A stretch of DNA of 5,998 nt from Actinomycetes bacterium (GTDB lineage Bacteria; Actinomycetota; Acidimicrobiia; Acidimicrobiales; Microtrichaceae): the NCBI GenBank assembly GCA_023423475.1, contig JAFAFN010000139.1, forward strand, positions 1 through 5,998, written 5' to 3'. Below the pieces are notes generated by a model. The model had not been told where the DNA came from. It searched no databases and saw only the letters and a list, made by a program, of their open reading frames with translations. A program made the position numbers and the translations under genes. This document shows, piece after piece, positions 1-5,998 of this stretch (positions are counted from its first letter, which is position 1; every line of letters starts with the position of its first letter).

Positions 1-1
1 T

Positions 2-457
2 AAGCAGCGCAGCCGATGGAACAAGGGCTACCTGCAGACCTGGCTGGTCGGTATGCGCGACCCGGTGGGCATGGTGCGCGACCTCGGCGTGGCAGGCGCC
101 GTCCACTTCTGCCTCTTCGTGGGCTGCACCCCGATCCTGGCCGTGCTGAACCTGTGGTTCTGGGGCCTCGCGCTCGCCTGGGTCGTGACACGTGCCGCGC
201 TCATCCAGCAGCTCTTCCCCGGCGCGATGTACTACCTGGCGATCTTCTCGTGCGTGGTCGGCAACCTCGTCATCGTCTACCTCTCGGTCGTCGGCCTCAG
301 GGCGACCCGCAGGGTCGACCTGATCGGCGCGGCGCTGCTGTCGCCGCTCTACTGGCTGCTCATGGCGGTCGCATCGTTCCGTGCGCTGGTGCAGCTGGTG
401 ACGGATCCGTCGCACTGGGAGAAGACCGAACACGGTCTGTCGCGAAGATTCACCTGA
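2..457 (+). CDS. Family 2 (processive-type) membrane glycosyltransferase, C-terminal part only
   Basis: The reading frame is open from the left edge, so the start and the catalytic GT-A domain lie outside the window; 151 residues are visible. The fragment begins at KQRSRW, which matches the QxxRW motif (bases 5-19) that closes the acceptor/product site of processive GT2 enzymes such as cellulose synthase BcsA and related polysaccharide synthases. After it come an amphipathic interface stretch and about three hydrophobic blocks (roughly residues 30-60, 75-100 and 108-132), giving an integral membrane protein. It ends with HWEKTEHGL, a tail common in this glycosyltransferase group. The family moves a sugar from a nucleotide-sugar to a growing polymer or lipid on the cytoplasmic face; the substrate cannot be told here. 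It stops 74 bp before pstC and has no obvious functional link to phosphate uptake. Confidence 0.85.
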   Translation, partial: KQRSRWNKGYLQTWLVGMRDPVGMVRDLGVAGAVHFCLFVGCTPILAVLNLWFWGLALAWVVTRAALIQQLFPGAMYYLAIFSCVVGNLVIVYLSVVGLRATRRVDLIGAALLSPLYWLLMAVASFRALVQLVTDPSHWEKTEHGLSRRFT

Positions 458-476
458 CGCGTCGCGTCGGTTCACG
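448..476 (+). promoter_or_regulatory. Candidate PHO-box-like direct repeat upstream of pstC
   Basis: ATTCACC (448-454) and GTTCACG (470-476) each match six of seven positions of the GTTCACC half-site known for the Streptomyces phosphate regulator PhoP, whose sites repeat every 11 bp. The two copies are 22 bp apart, exactly two repeat units, but the unit between them (459-469) does not match. The site overlaps the end of the glycosyltransferase gene and lies 56 bp before the pstC start. The match is seen; the regulatory role is inferred from half-site, spacing and location. Chance occurrence is quite possible. Confidence 0.3.
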
Positions 477-486
477 TCCGCGACGC
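456..486. repeat. Overlapping palindrome and inverted repeat in the pst leader region
   Basis: GACGCG-T-CGCGTC (456-468) is a perfect 13-bp odd palindrome starting at the glycosyltransferase stop codon. It overlaps a second inverted repeat, GCGTCGCG (459-466) paired with CGCGACGC (479-486), with a 12-base loop. There is no T-run after it, so it does not look like an intrinsic terminator. It could be an operator or a coincidence of GC-rich sequence. Confidence 0.4.
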
Positions 487-531
487 ATCGCGGCCCACGG
501 CGCGACACCTGGGTCCGACACGATCTGCGTC

Positions 532-1527
532 GTGACCGCCCTGCCGCCCGACGTGACGCTGCTCGACGGCGGACCGACCGCCGACGAACCGCGACGGATC
601 GACCGCCGGCTCACCGTCGGCGACCGCGTCTTCCGCAGCGCTGCGGCCCTCGCGGCAGCGGTCAGCCTGTTCATCATCGGGGCGACCGCGTTGTTCCTCA
701 CCGTGAAGGCGGTCCCCGCCATCCGGTCGAGTGGGTTGGTGGCGTTCTTCACCGACAGCGTCTGGAACCCGACCGCCGGTGTGTTCGGCGTGGGCGGTCT
801 GCTGATCGGGACCGCCATCATCGCCACGGTCGCGCTGGTGGTCGCCGTGCCCCTCGCGCTCGGCCTGGCGTTGTTCGTCAACGAGTACGCCCCGGACCGG
901 ATCCGGCGAGTGCTCGTCTCGGCGATCGACCTGCTCGCGGCACTGCCCAGTCTGATCTTCGGCATGTTCGGCTTCTTCGCCCTCCAGGGCCCGCTGGTGG
1001 GCATCGCCGCGTGGTGCAACGAGCACCTCGACGCCCTGCCGTTCTTCCGGCTCTCGGAACAGGACGCGTCCTTGACCCGATCCAGCTTCATCACCGGTGC
1101 CGTCGTCGCGTTCATGGTCCTGCCGATCATCACCGCGGTGTCCCGCGACGTCATGGCGCAGTGCCCCCGGACCCAGTGCGAGGGCGCCCTGGCGCTGGGC
1201 GGTTCACGCTGGGGGATGATCCGAGAGGTCATCCTGCCGTTCGGGTGTGCCGGCATCGTCGGCTCGGTGCTGCTCGGCTTCGGTCGGGCCCTCGGCGAGA
1301 CGATGGTCGTCGCCATCATCATCGCCCTCCAGATCGAGGCCAACGCCTTCGTGCTCGAAGAGGGCGGGGGGTCGATCGCCGCGCTCATCGCCACGAAGTT
1401 CGGCGAGGCCCGCGAGCTCGAGGTGTCGGCCCTGATCGCCGCAGGTCTCGCGCTGTTCATCGTCACGCTCGTCGTCAACCTCGGCGCGAGGGCGATCGTC
1501 CGCCGGACCCAGATCGAAGGGCGCTGA
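532..1527 (+). CDS. pstC: Phosphate ABC transporter permease PstC
   Basis: One of the two channel subunits of the high-affinity phosphate importer; it pairs with PstA in the cytoplasmic membrane. The 331 residues are of normal length for the family. After a short charged N-terminus, the first membrane helix covers about residues 36-58, then comes the PstC-typical periplasmic stretch FFTDSVWNP followed by FGVGG and further helices. The motif LLAALPSLIFGMFGFF and the EAA coupling loop (residues 217-236, EGALALG then W and ILP) that docks on the ATPase are clear, followed by FGRALGETMVV, very typical of Pst permeases. GTG at 532 was chosen because it is the first start that leaves a normal N-terminus; GTG at 553 is the alternative. 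The frame stays open far upstream, but that part overlaps the glycosyltransferase and has no PstC character. No Shine-Dalgarno sequence is visible before either GTG. It is followed after 1 bp by pstA. Confidence 0.93.
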   Translation: MTALPPDVTLLDGGPTADEPRRIDRRLTVGDRVFRSAAALAAAVSLFIIGATALFLTVKAVPAIRSSGLVAFFTDSVWNPTAGVFGVGGLLIGTAIIATVALVVAVPLALGLALFVNEYAPDRIRRVLVSAIDLLAALPSLIFGMFGFFALQGPLVGIAAWCNEHLDALPFFRLSEQDASLTRSSFITGAVVAFMVLPIITAVSRDVMAQCPRTQCEGALALGGSRWGMIREVILPFGCAGIVGSVLLGFGRALGETMVVAIIIALQIEANAFVLEEGGGSIAALIATKFGEARELEVSALIAAGLALFIVTLVVNLGARAIVRRTQIEGR

Positions 1528-1528
1528 C

Positions 1529-2722
1529 ATGGCCGTCGTCACACCACCTGATCACGCGGGGACGTTCGAGTCGCCGGGTCCATCCGGGTCGCCAGGCTCA
1601 ACCGGGTCCTCAGGCTCAACCGGGTCGTCAGGACAGGTCGATCCGTCCGCGCCGGTGCCGGGCCCGGGAGCCAAGACCGTCGAACAGCAGCCGGTCCGCC
1701 CCCGGCAGGTCACCCGCGCCGAGCAGGTCGAGCTGATCCTGGCCGCCACCTCCGGTCTGGTCGCCAGCTGGACGCTGTGCATGCTGCTCGACTGGCACCA
1801 TCCGCTGACGTTCGCCATCTGGGCGCTGCTGTGGTTCCTCGCCGCGTCGTGGCTGCTCGCACGTGACAGCACCAGTCGCATCGTCGCCACCGACCGTTTG
1901 ATGACCACGCTCGTGTGGTCGACCGGCGTGATCGCGGTCGGTGTGCTCGTGTGGATGCTGAGCTACGTCGTGATCCGCGGCATCGGTGGGCTGTCGCTCG
2001 AGTTCTTCACCTCGGACCTCTCCGACGTCGGTCCGCTCGACGAGGGCGGGGGAGCGTTCCACGCGATCCTCGGCACCGTCCAGCAGATGCTGATCGCCTC
2101 GGTGCTGAGCATCCCGGTCGCCATCCTGACCGCCGTGTACCTGCACGAGGTCAAGGGCCGGCTCGCAGGTGTCACCCGGTTCGTCGTCGACGCGATGAGC
2201 GGGCTCCCGTCGATCGTCGCCGGTCTGTTCATCTACACGATCTGGGTCAGCCAGGGTCACGGCTACTCCGGCTTCGCCGCCGGTCTCGCCCTCACCATCC
2301 TCATGATCCCCACGGTCACCCGCACCGCCGAGGAGATGCTGAAGACCATCGACGACGGACTGCGGGAGTCGGCGTTGGCGCTCGGTGCTCCGCAGTGGCG
2401 CAGCGTGCTGCGCGTGGTGCTGCCGACGGCCCGATCCGGTTTGATCACGGCGTCGATCCTCGGCGTGGCCCGGGCGATCGGCGAGACGGCGCCGGTGATC
2501 CTCACCGCGCTGGGCAGCTCGGTGACCAACCCGAACCCGCTCGACGGCGCCCAGGCCGACCTGCCGCTGTTCATCTGGCAGCTCATCAAGGAGCCCAACA
2601 AGGTCCAGGAGGACCGGGCGTGGGCCGGAGCGCTCGTGCTCATGCTGCTGGTGCTCGCGCTGTTCGTCACCGCCCGCTTCATCGGGGAGCGCGGCGCCCG
2701 AATCCGAGGAGGCTCGCGATGA
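1529..2722 (+). CDS. pstA: Phosphate ABC transporter permease PstA with extended N-terminus
   Basis: Second channel subunit of the phosphate importer. The conserved part runs from about residue 118 to the end: the first family helix near 127-148, then [17 protein letters not shown], the EAA loop (from E280: ESALALG, then W and VLP) that contacts PstB, and [11 protein letters not shown], all hallmarks of PstA. At 397 residues it is about 100 longer than the common PstA of around 290. The extra N-terminus has a Gly-X-Y tract (G17 to G35, Gly at every third position), a Pro-rich basic stretch to about residue 63, and two added hydrophobic segments (about 69-87 and 94-111), so about eight membrane helices are expected instead of six. 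The ATG at 1529 lies 1 bp after the pstC stop, with GAAGGG (1516-1521) seven bases upstream, which supports this start despite the odd extension. The end overlaps pstB by 4 bp. Confidence 0.93.
   Translation: MAVVTPPDHAGTFESPGPSGSPGSTGSSGSTGSSGQVDPSAPVPGPGAKTVEQQPVRPRQVTRAEQVELILAATSGLVASWTLCMLLDWHHPLTFAIWALLWFLAASWLLARDSTSRIVATDRLMTTLVWSTGVIAVGVLVWMLSYVVIRGIGGLSLEFFTSDLSDVGPLDEGGGAFHAILGTVQQMLIASVLSIPVAILTAVYLHEVKGRLAGVTRFVVDAMSGLPSIVAGLFIYTIWVSQGHGYSGFAAGLALTILMIPTVTRTAEEMLKTIDDGLRESALALGAPQWRSVLRVVLPTARSGLITASILGVARAIGETAPVILTALGSSVTNPNPLDGAQADLPLFIWQLIKEPNKVQEDRAWAGALVLMLLVLALFVTARFIGERGARIRGGSR
1593..1626 (+). repeat. 18-bp tandem repeat coding the Gly-X-Y tract of PstA
   Basis: CAGGCTCAACCGGGTC occurs identically at 1593-1608 and 1611-1626, giving a period of 18 bp (six codons). 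Shorter CCGGGTC echoes stand at 1574 and 1584, and a CAGGA echo follows at 1629. The near-perfect DNA identity, not only protein similarity, suggests recent expansion by slippage. The length of this tract may vary between strains. Confidence 0.8.
2706..2712 (+). promoter_or_regulatory. Strong ribosome binding site for pstB
   Basis: GAGGAGG ends six bases before the ATG at 2719 and lies inside the end of pstA. It settles the pstB start at 2719 rather than the in-frame ATG at 2731 or the far upstream open frame, and so confirms that the Pro/Ala-rich tail is translated. Confidence 0.8.
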
Positions 2723-3756
2723 GCGACGCCATGTCCCCGTCCGTCGGTGGCTTCGCGCCGCCCCGCTACACGGGGCCCATGCCGACCGCACCGCTCTATT
2801 CCAACGGTGCGACGACCCCTGCGCCGGCCCCACCTGCGCCCGCGCCGCCTGCACCTGCACCGGTCGAGTCGGCTCCGGCGTCGACCCCGATCGCACCAGA
2901 TCCGATCGGGCACGACGAGCCGACGATCGTCCAGCCGCCGGTCGTGGTGCCCGGAGTCGACCGCCCCGCCCGCGAAGAAGGCGGACCCGCCCGACTCGAC
3001 GCCACCGACGTCAGCTGCTGGTTCGGCAAGCGCAAGGTGCTCGAGCGCTGCTCCCTCGCGATGGAACCCCGCCGGGTCACCGCGCTCATCGGTCCCTCGG
3101 GTTGCGGCAAGTCGACCTTCCTGCGAGCGCTCAACCGGATGCACGAGCTGGTGCCCGGCGCCGCGATCGCCGGGACCATCGCACTCGACGGCGTGGACAT
3201 CTACTCCGAGAAGATGAGCCCGACCGAGGTCCGGCTGCGCATCGGCATGGTGTTCCAGAAGCCGAACCCCTTCCCCGCCATGTCGATCGCCGACAACGTG
3301 CTCGCAGGGCTCGGGTTGGCCGGCATCTCCCACGAGGACCCCGATGCGCTCGTCGAGCAGTGCCTCCGACGAGCGGGCCTGTGGGCAGAGGTGTCCGATC
3401 GCCTCCACGAGGGCGGCATGTCGCTCTCGGGCGGTCAGCAGCAGCGCCTGTGCATCGCCCGAGCGCTCGCCGTGCACCCCGACGTCCTGCTGATGGACGA
3501 GCCGTGCTCGGCCCTGGATCCCATCTCGACGCGGGTCATCGAGGGCACGATCCGCGAGCTGTGCGAGGACATCACGATCGTCATCGTCACCCACAACATG
3601 CAGCAGGCCCAGCGGGTCAGCGACCACTGCGCGTTCTTCAACGTCGACGCGCTCGGTGAGCCCGGCCGCATCGTCGAGGCCGGCGACACCTCGCAGATCT
3701 TCAACGACCCGCGTGATCAGCGGACCCTGGACTACGTGACCGGGCGGTTCGGGTGA
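2719..3756 (+). CDS. pstB: Phosphate ABC transporter ATP-binding protein PstB with Pro/Ala-rich N-terminal tail
   Basis: Cytoplasmic ATPase that powers phosphate import through PstC/PstA. Every nucleotide-binding element is present: Walker [10 protein letters not shown] (residues 125-133), Q-loop in VFQKPNPFP (178-186), signature LSGGQQQR (236-243), Walker B LLMDEP with D260 and E261 followed by the PstB-typical CSALDPIST, and the switch histidine H292 in [15 protein letters not shown] and the Walker B context separate PstB from other ABC ATPases. At 345 residues it is about 90 longer than the usual 250-260. The surplus is an N-terminal tail (1 to about 90), disordered-looking, with an APAPP-type repeat at about residues 34-48. 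The start overlaps the pstA stop (ATGA) and has a strong ribosome binding site; the stop overlaps the pstS start (GTGA). Catalytic function looks intact; the role of the tail is unknown. Confidence 0.96.
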   Translation: MSDAMSPSVGGFAPPRYTGPMPTAPLYSNGATTPAPAPPAPAPPAPAPVESAPASTPIAPDPIGHDEPTIVQPPVVVPGVDRPAREEGGPARLDATDVSCWFGKRKVLERCSLAMEPRRVTALIGPSGCGKSTFLRALNRMHELVPGAAIAGTIALDGVDIYSEKMSPTEVRLRIGMVFQKPNPFPAMSIADNVLAGLGLAGISHEDPDALVEQCLRRAGLWAEVSDRLHEGGMSLSGGQQQRLCIARALAVHPDVLLMDEPCSALDPISTRVIEGTIRELCEDITIVIVTHNMQQAQRVSDHCAFFNVDALGEPGRIVEAGDTSQIFNDPRDQRTLDYVTGRFG

Positions 3757-5363
3757 CCGCAGTTCGCGAGAGTGAGATCCGCGCGACAGCGCGTCGGACG
3801 ACCCTGCTGCGAGTCGCCGCTGCGCTGGTGTGCGCCCTCGTGCTCGCGGGCACCGCGCTGGTGGCGCCCGCCGAGGTGACCGCTCAGGGCAACCCGATCG
3901 TGACCGGCGGAGGGGCGTCGTTCCCCGGCCTCGAGCTGCAGCAGTGGCGGGCCGACGTCGCCGGCCCTCCCTACGGGTTGAACGTCAACTACACGTCGGC
4001 GGGTTCGACCTTCGGGCGCGAGCAGTACCTCGCTGGCACGCTCGACTTCGGTGTCAGCGACATCCGCTTCCAGCCCGAGGAGGAGGGTCGGCTGCGCAGC
4101 TCGCCCCGGAGCAGCTTCGTGTACGTCCCGATCTCGGCCGGGGCCCTGGCCTTCATGTACAACGTCATCGGGACCGACGGTCGTCGCATCACCAACCTGA
4201 AGCTGACCCAGACCGACGTCTGCCGGCTGTTCACCGAACCGGACATCACCTGGAACGACCCGGCCATCGCGTCGTACAACCCCGGCGTCCCACTTCCCCC
4301 CTCCAGGGTCCGACCCGTGCTGCGTTCCGACGGATCCGGCACGAGCTACGTCTTCAGCGAGTTCTGCCTGGCGACCGCACGCCCCACCTGGTTCCGGTTC
4401 GTCGGCTACATCGAGGCGAACTTCCCCAACGCCGGCAGCACCGAGTTCTACGCCGGCCGTCCGACCTCGAACTGGCCCCAGGGCTGGGGGTCCTCGGCGA
4501 CGGCCTATGCATCCGACGGCGTGGCGAGGACCGTCGCGGACGACCGCAGCGGCAGGGACGCCATCACCTACGTCGAGACCGGCTTCGCCCAGAAGCTGCG
4601 TCGACCGACGGCGCTGATCCGCAACGCCGCTGGCAACTTCAACCCGCCCTTGCCCCAGAACGCCACCGTGGCCCTCGGCTACGCCGCGGGTCAGCCCGAC
4701 GGCACGTTCCGCCTGAACTACACGGGCCCCGACCCGAGGGCCTACTTCCCATCGACCTACTCGTACGCGATCGCCCAGACCAACGGCTTCGATCCGGCGA
4801 AGGGTCGTGTGCTCGCCACGTTCCTCAACTACGCCGTCACCGCCGGCCAGCGCAGGGCCGAGCCGCTCGCGTACTCACGTCTGTCCGAGGTCCTGGTGAA
4901 CCTCGCGCTCGACAACATCGTGAAGATCCCCGGGGCGCCACCACGCCCGACCGACACCCAGGGCGCGCCGCCACCCCCCGACGTGCTCGGGGGGCCGGCA
5001 CCCGGCCAGACCGGCGGGCCCGGCGGCGCCGGCCCCGACGGCTCGCTCGGCGGGGCAGGAGGCCCCGGTGCCGACGGTGGGCCAGGGTCGGACGGCGGAC
5101 CCGGCGCGGACAGAGCGCTGGATCCGGCGGCAGCCGAGGCCGCGGCCGAAGCAGCTGCGGAACAAGGGACACTCGACGCAGAGGAGCAGGCGCTCGCGGA
5201 CGAAGCGGCGCGCAACCAGGGCACCGAGCTCGCGGCGGCCACGAAGGTGACGACCGGCCCGGGCAACCGGGAGGCGCTCTTCGCGGTGCTGCAGGGCGCT
5301 GCGCTCGTGGCCATCGGACTCTTCCTGGCACGAGGCACGAGGAATCAGTGGAGGCGGACATGA
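3753..5363 (+). CDS. pstS: Phosphate-binding protein PstS with collagen-like linker and C-terminal membrane anchor
   Basis: Extracytoplasmic receptor that captures phosphate for PstCAB. It has a signal peptide (basic residues 5-20, hydrophobic core about 21-38, plausible cleavage after VTA at 42-44). The binding domain covers about residues 47-392 with GGGASFP (52-58), SAGSTFG (82-88), DFGVSD ending at D103 and RSDGSGTS (191-198). These correspond to the E. coli PstS phosphate contacts (Thr10/Phe11, Ser38, Asp56, Arg135, Ser139-Gly140-Thr141). C157 and C205 could form a disulfide. At 536 residues it is far longer than the usual 340-380. The extra C-terminus is Pro-rich (394-417), then has 12 perfect Gly-X-Y triplets (418-453), an Ala/Glu helix with AAAE repeats (459-470), a hydrophobic segment (507-526) and a basic tail. 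No lipobox cysteine is present, so anchoring is likely by the C-terminal helix. GTG at 3753 overlaps the pstB stop; with only weak SD-like sequence, translation is probably coupled. Confidence 0.92.
   Translation: MTAVRESEIRATARRTTLLRVAAALVCALVLAGTALVAPAEVTAQGNPIVTGGGASFPGLELQQWRADVAGPPYGLNVNYTSAGSTFGREQYLAGTLDFGVSDIRFQPEEEGRLRSSPRSSFVYVPISAGALAFMYNVIGTDGRRITNLKLTQTDVCRLFTEPDITWNDPAIASYNPGVPLPPSRVRPVLRSDGSGTSYVFSEFCLATARPTWFRFVGYIEANFPNAGSTEFYAGRPTSNWPQGWGSSATAYASDGVARTVADDRSGRDAITYVETGFAQKLRRPTALIRNAAGNFNPPLPQNATVALGYAAGQPDGTFRLNYTGPDPRAYFPSTYSYAIAQTNGFDPAKGRVLATFLNYAVTAGQRRAEPLAYSRLSEVLVNLALDNIVKIPGAPPRPTDTQGAPPPPDVLGGPAPGQTGGPGGAGPDGSLGGAGGPGADGGPGSDGGPGADRALDPAAAEAAAEAAAEQGTLDAEEQALADEAARNQGTELAAATKVTTGPGNREALFAVLQGAALVAIGLFLARGTRNQWRRT
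5004..5111 (+). repeat. Collagen-like Gly-X-Y tract coded within pstS
   Basis: Twelve consecutive codon triplets begin with Gly (residues 418-453 of PstS), with GGP, GAD, GSD and GPD among the units; GGP followed by an acidic triplet recurs near the end. The codons vary at the third position, so the period is kept at protein level more than as DNA copies. It sits between the binding domain and the membrane helix, so it is most simply a spacer; whether it can form a triple helix is unknown. Confidence 0.8.
5350..5354 (+). promoter_or_regulatory. Ribosome binding site for the second PstS-like gene
   Basis: GGAGG stands five bases before the ATG at 5360, inside the last codons of pstS. Together with the ATGA overlap it fixes the start of the downstream gene, whose reading frame is open to the window end and so has no stop here. 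Confidence 0.75.
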
Positions 5364-5998
5364 GGCGCACCTCGCGCACGTTGATCTGGGCGGTCGTGGC
5401 CGTCTCGGCCCTCGCATGGGTGGTGGCACCCGGTGGGTCCCACGGCGTCGCATCGGCCGCCGACCCCGACCCGGTCGAGCTGAACGGCGTGGGGACGTGG
5501 GCCGCAGCCGGTCCTGCGCTCAGCTGGGCCAACGAGCTGTACCGGGCACCGTCACCGGTGCGCGTCGGGTTCCTCTCCGAGGGGTCCGCCGATGCGCGTC
5601 GGACGTTCATGAACGGAGAGACCGAGTTCCTCGTCTCGGGCACGCCGTTCACCTCGGCAGAGCTCACCGAGCTCGATGCGGCGGACCGCGAGCTGATCGA
5701 CCTGCCGATCCAGGCCGTCGGCATGGCCTTCATCGTGTCGGGTCCCTACCCGCGGGGACTGTCGATGTGCCGACCGGGTCCCGGTGAGGACGACCCCAGC
5801 GTCATCGACTGCTACCCCGAGGGGAAGTTCCAGGGCCCGCTGCGCCTCAACGGCGAGGACGTGGTCGACATCGTGCTCGAGACCGGTCGCAACAACTGGG
5901 CCAACAGCGCCTTCCAGGACCTGATGCCGCCGGCGCTCGACCTCGTCGTGCCGCTGCAACCGGCGGCACCGGTGGTCCGCTCCGACGCGGGTTCGACC
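5360..5998 (+). CDS. Divergent PstS-like substrate-binding protein, N-terminal part (runs off the right edge)
   Basis: The first 213 residues are visible, with no stop before the edge. Residues 1-33 form a signal peptide (MRRTSR, hydrophobic core, likely cleavage after ASA at 31-33) with no lipobox cysteine. The rest follows the PstS plan in order: NGVGTW (42-47) where PstS has GAGATF, a GFLSEGSADARRTF block (70-83) in place of the GSG helix start, EFLVSGTPF (89-97) in place of DFGVSD, a VVDIVLETGRNNW block like the family's DI-G-I-WND region, and VVRSDAGST (205-213) aligning with the RSDGSGTS loop. The phosphate-contacting aspartate (E. coli Asp56) is Gly94, and the S-G-T order of the last loop is changed. 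C137 and C151 flank an acidic loop and may form a disulfide. It overlaps pstS by 4 bp, so it is made with the transporter. It may bind another ligand, act as an accessory subunit, or be a weak phosphate receptor. The fold is fairly sure, the function open. Confidence 0.8.
   Translation, partial: MRRTSRTLIWAVVAVSALAWVVAPGGSHGVASAADPDPVELNGVGTWAAAGPALSWANELYRAPSPVRVGFLSEGSADARRTFMNGETEFLVSGTPFTSAELTELDAADRELIDLPIQAVGMAFIVSGPYPRGLSMCRPGPGEDDPSVIDCYPEGKFQGPLRLNGEDVVDIVLETGRNNWANSAFQDLMPPALDLVVPLQPAAPVVRSDAGST

Noticed and set aside
459..486. Hairpin as an intrinsic terminator of the glycosyltransferase gene
   Set aside because: The 8-bp stem has a 12-base loop and no T-run follows, and a competing palindrome overlaps it.
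16..531. Upstream extension of the pstC reading frame as coding sequence
   Set aside because: It overlaps the glycosyltransferase in another frame, reads as Arg/Pro/Gly-rich out-of-frame translation, and has no PstC character; the real protein begins near 532.
1915..2718. Upstream extension of the pstB reading frame
   Set aside because: It lies within pstA in another frame and is Arg-rich shadow sequence; the ribosome binding site at 2706-2712 and the ATG at 2719 set the start.
2821..2865. Short repeats in the pstB tail as a CRISPR or mobile element trace
   Set aside because: The repetition is in-frame APAPP-type codon repetition without spacers, terminal inverted repeats or a transposase.
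1628..2896. Long open frames on the minus strand (also 2263-3627, 450-1478 and 4837-5733)
   Set aside because: Long antisense frames are expected opposite GC-rich genes. Their products are rich in Arg, Asp, Gly or Ser without recognisable domains, while the + strand genes have clear family motifs.
3792..3815. Twin-arginine export signal in PstS
   Set aside because: RR is present at residues 14-15, but the following residues TTLL do not fit the RRxFLK-type motif, so general secretion is more likely.

Overview
The window is GC-rich DNA with strong G/C bias at third codon positions, all genes on the + strand, GTG as well as ATG starts, and tight 4-bp gene overlaps. This suits a high-GC actinobacterium. 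An Acidimicrobiia-type lineage is my guess from the look of the proteins; the sequence alone does not prove it.

Layout. Bases 2-457 are the 3' end of a membrane-embedded family 2 glycosyltransferase, which enters from the left edge at its QxxRW motif. Bases 458-531 are a short intergenic region holding a small palindrome, an inverted repeat and two TTCAC-centred half-sites 22 bp apart, a possible phosphate-response operator. From 532 to the right edge runs one compact operon for high-affinity phosphate uptake: pstC (532-1527), pstA (1529-2722), pstB (2719-3756), pstS (3753-5363), and a second, divergent PstS-like protein gene (5360-5998) that is cut by the window end. The gaps are +1, -4, -4 and -4 bp, so the five genes are almost certainly co-transcribed and probably translationally coupled.

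How they work together. PstC and PstA form the membrane channel. PstB dimers drive it with ATP. PstS presents phosphate on the outer face. All core motifs are intact: the EAA loops of both permeases, Walker A, Q-loop, signature, Walker B and H-loop of PstB, and the phosphate-contact residues of PstS.

What is unusual is the decoration. PstA starts with a seven-triplet Gly-X-Y tract and carries an extra pair of membrane segments. PstB has a roughly 90-residue Pro/Ala-rich N-terminal tail. PstS has lost the lipobox cysteine (its signal peptide reads LVLAGT) and ends in a 12-triplet collagen-like Gly-X-Y linker, an Ala/Glu helix and a C-terminal membrane anchor. The second binding-protein-like gene keeps the fold's landmarks, but the aspartate that normally contacts phosphate is a glycine. 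This points to a membrane-tethered receptor paired with a possible non-canonical partner, an arrangement I do not recognise as described.
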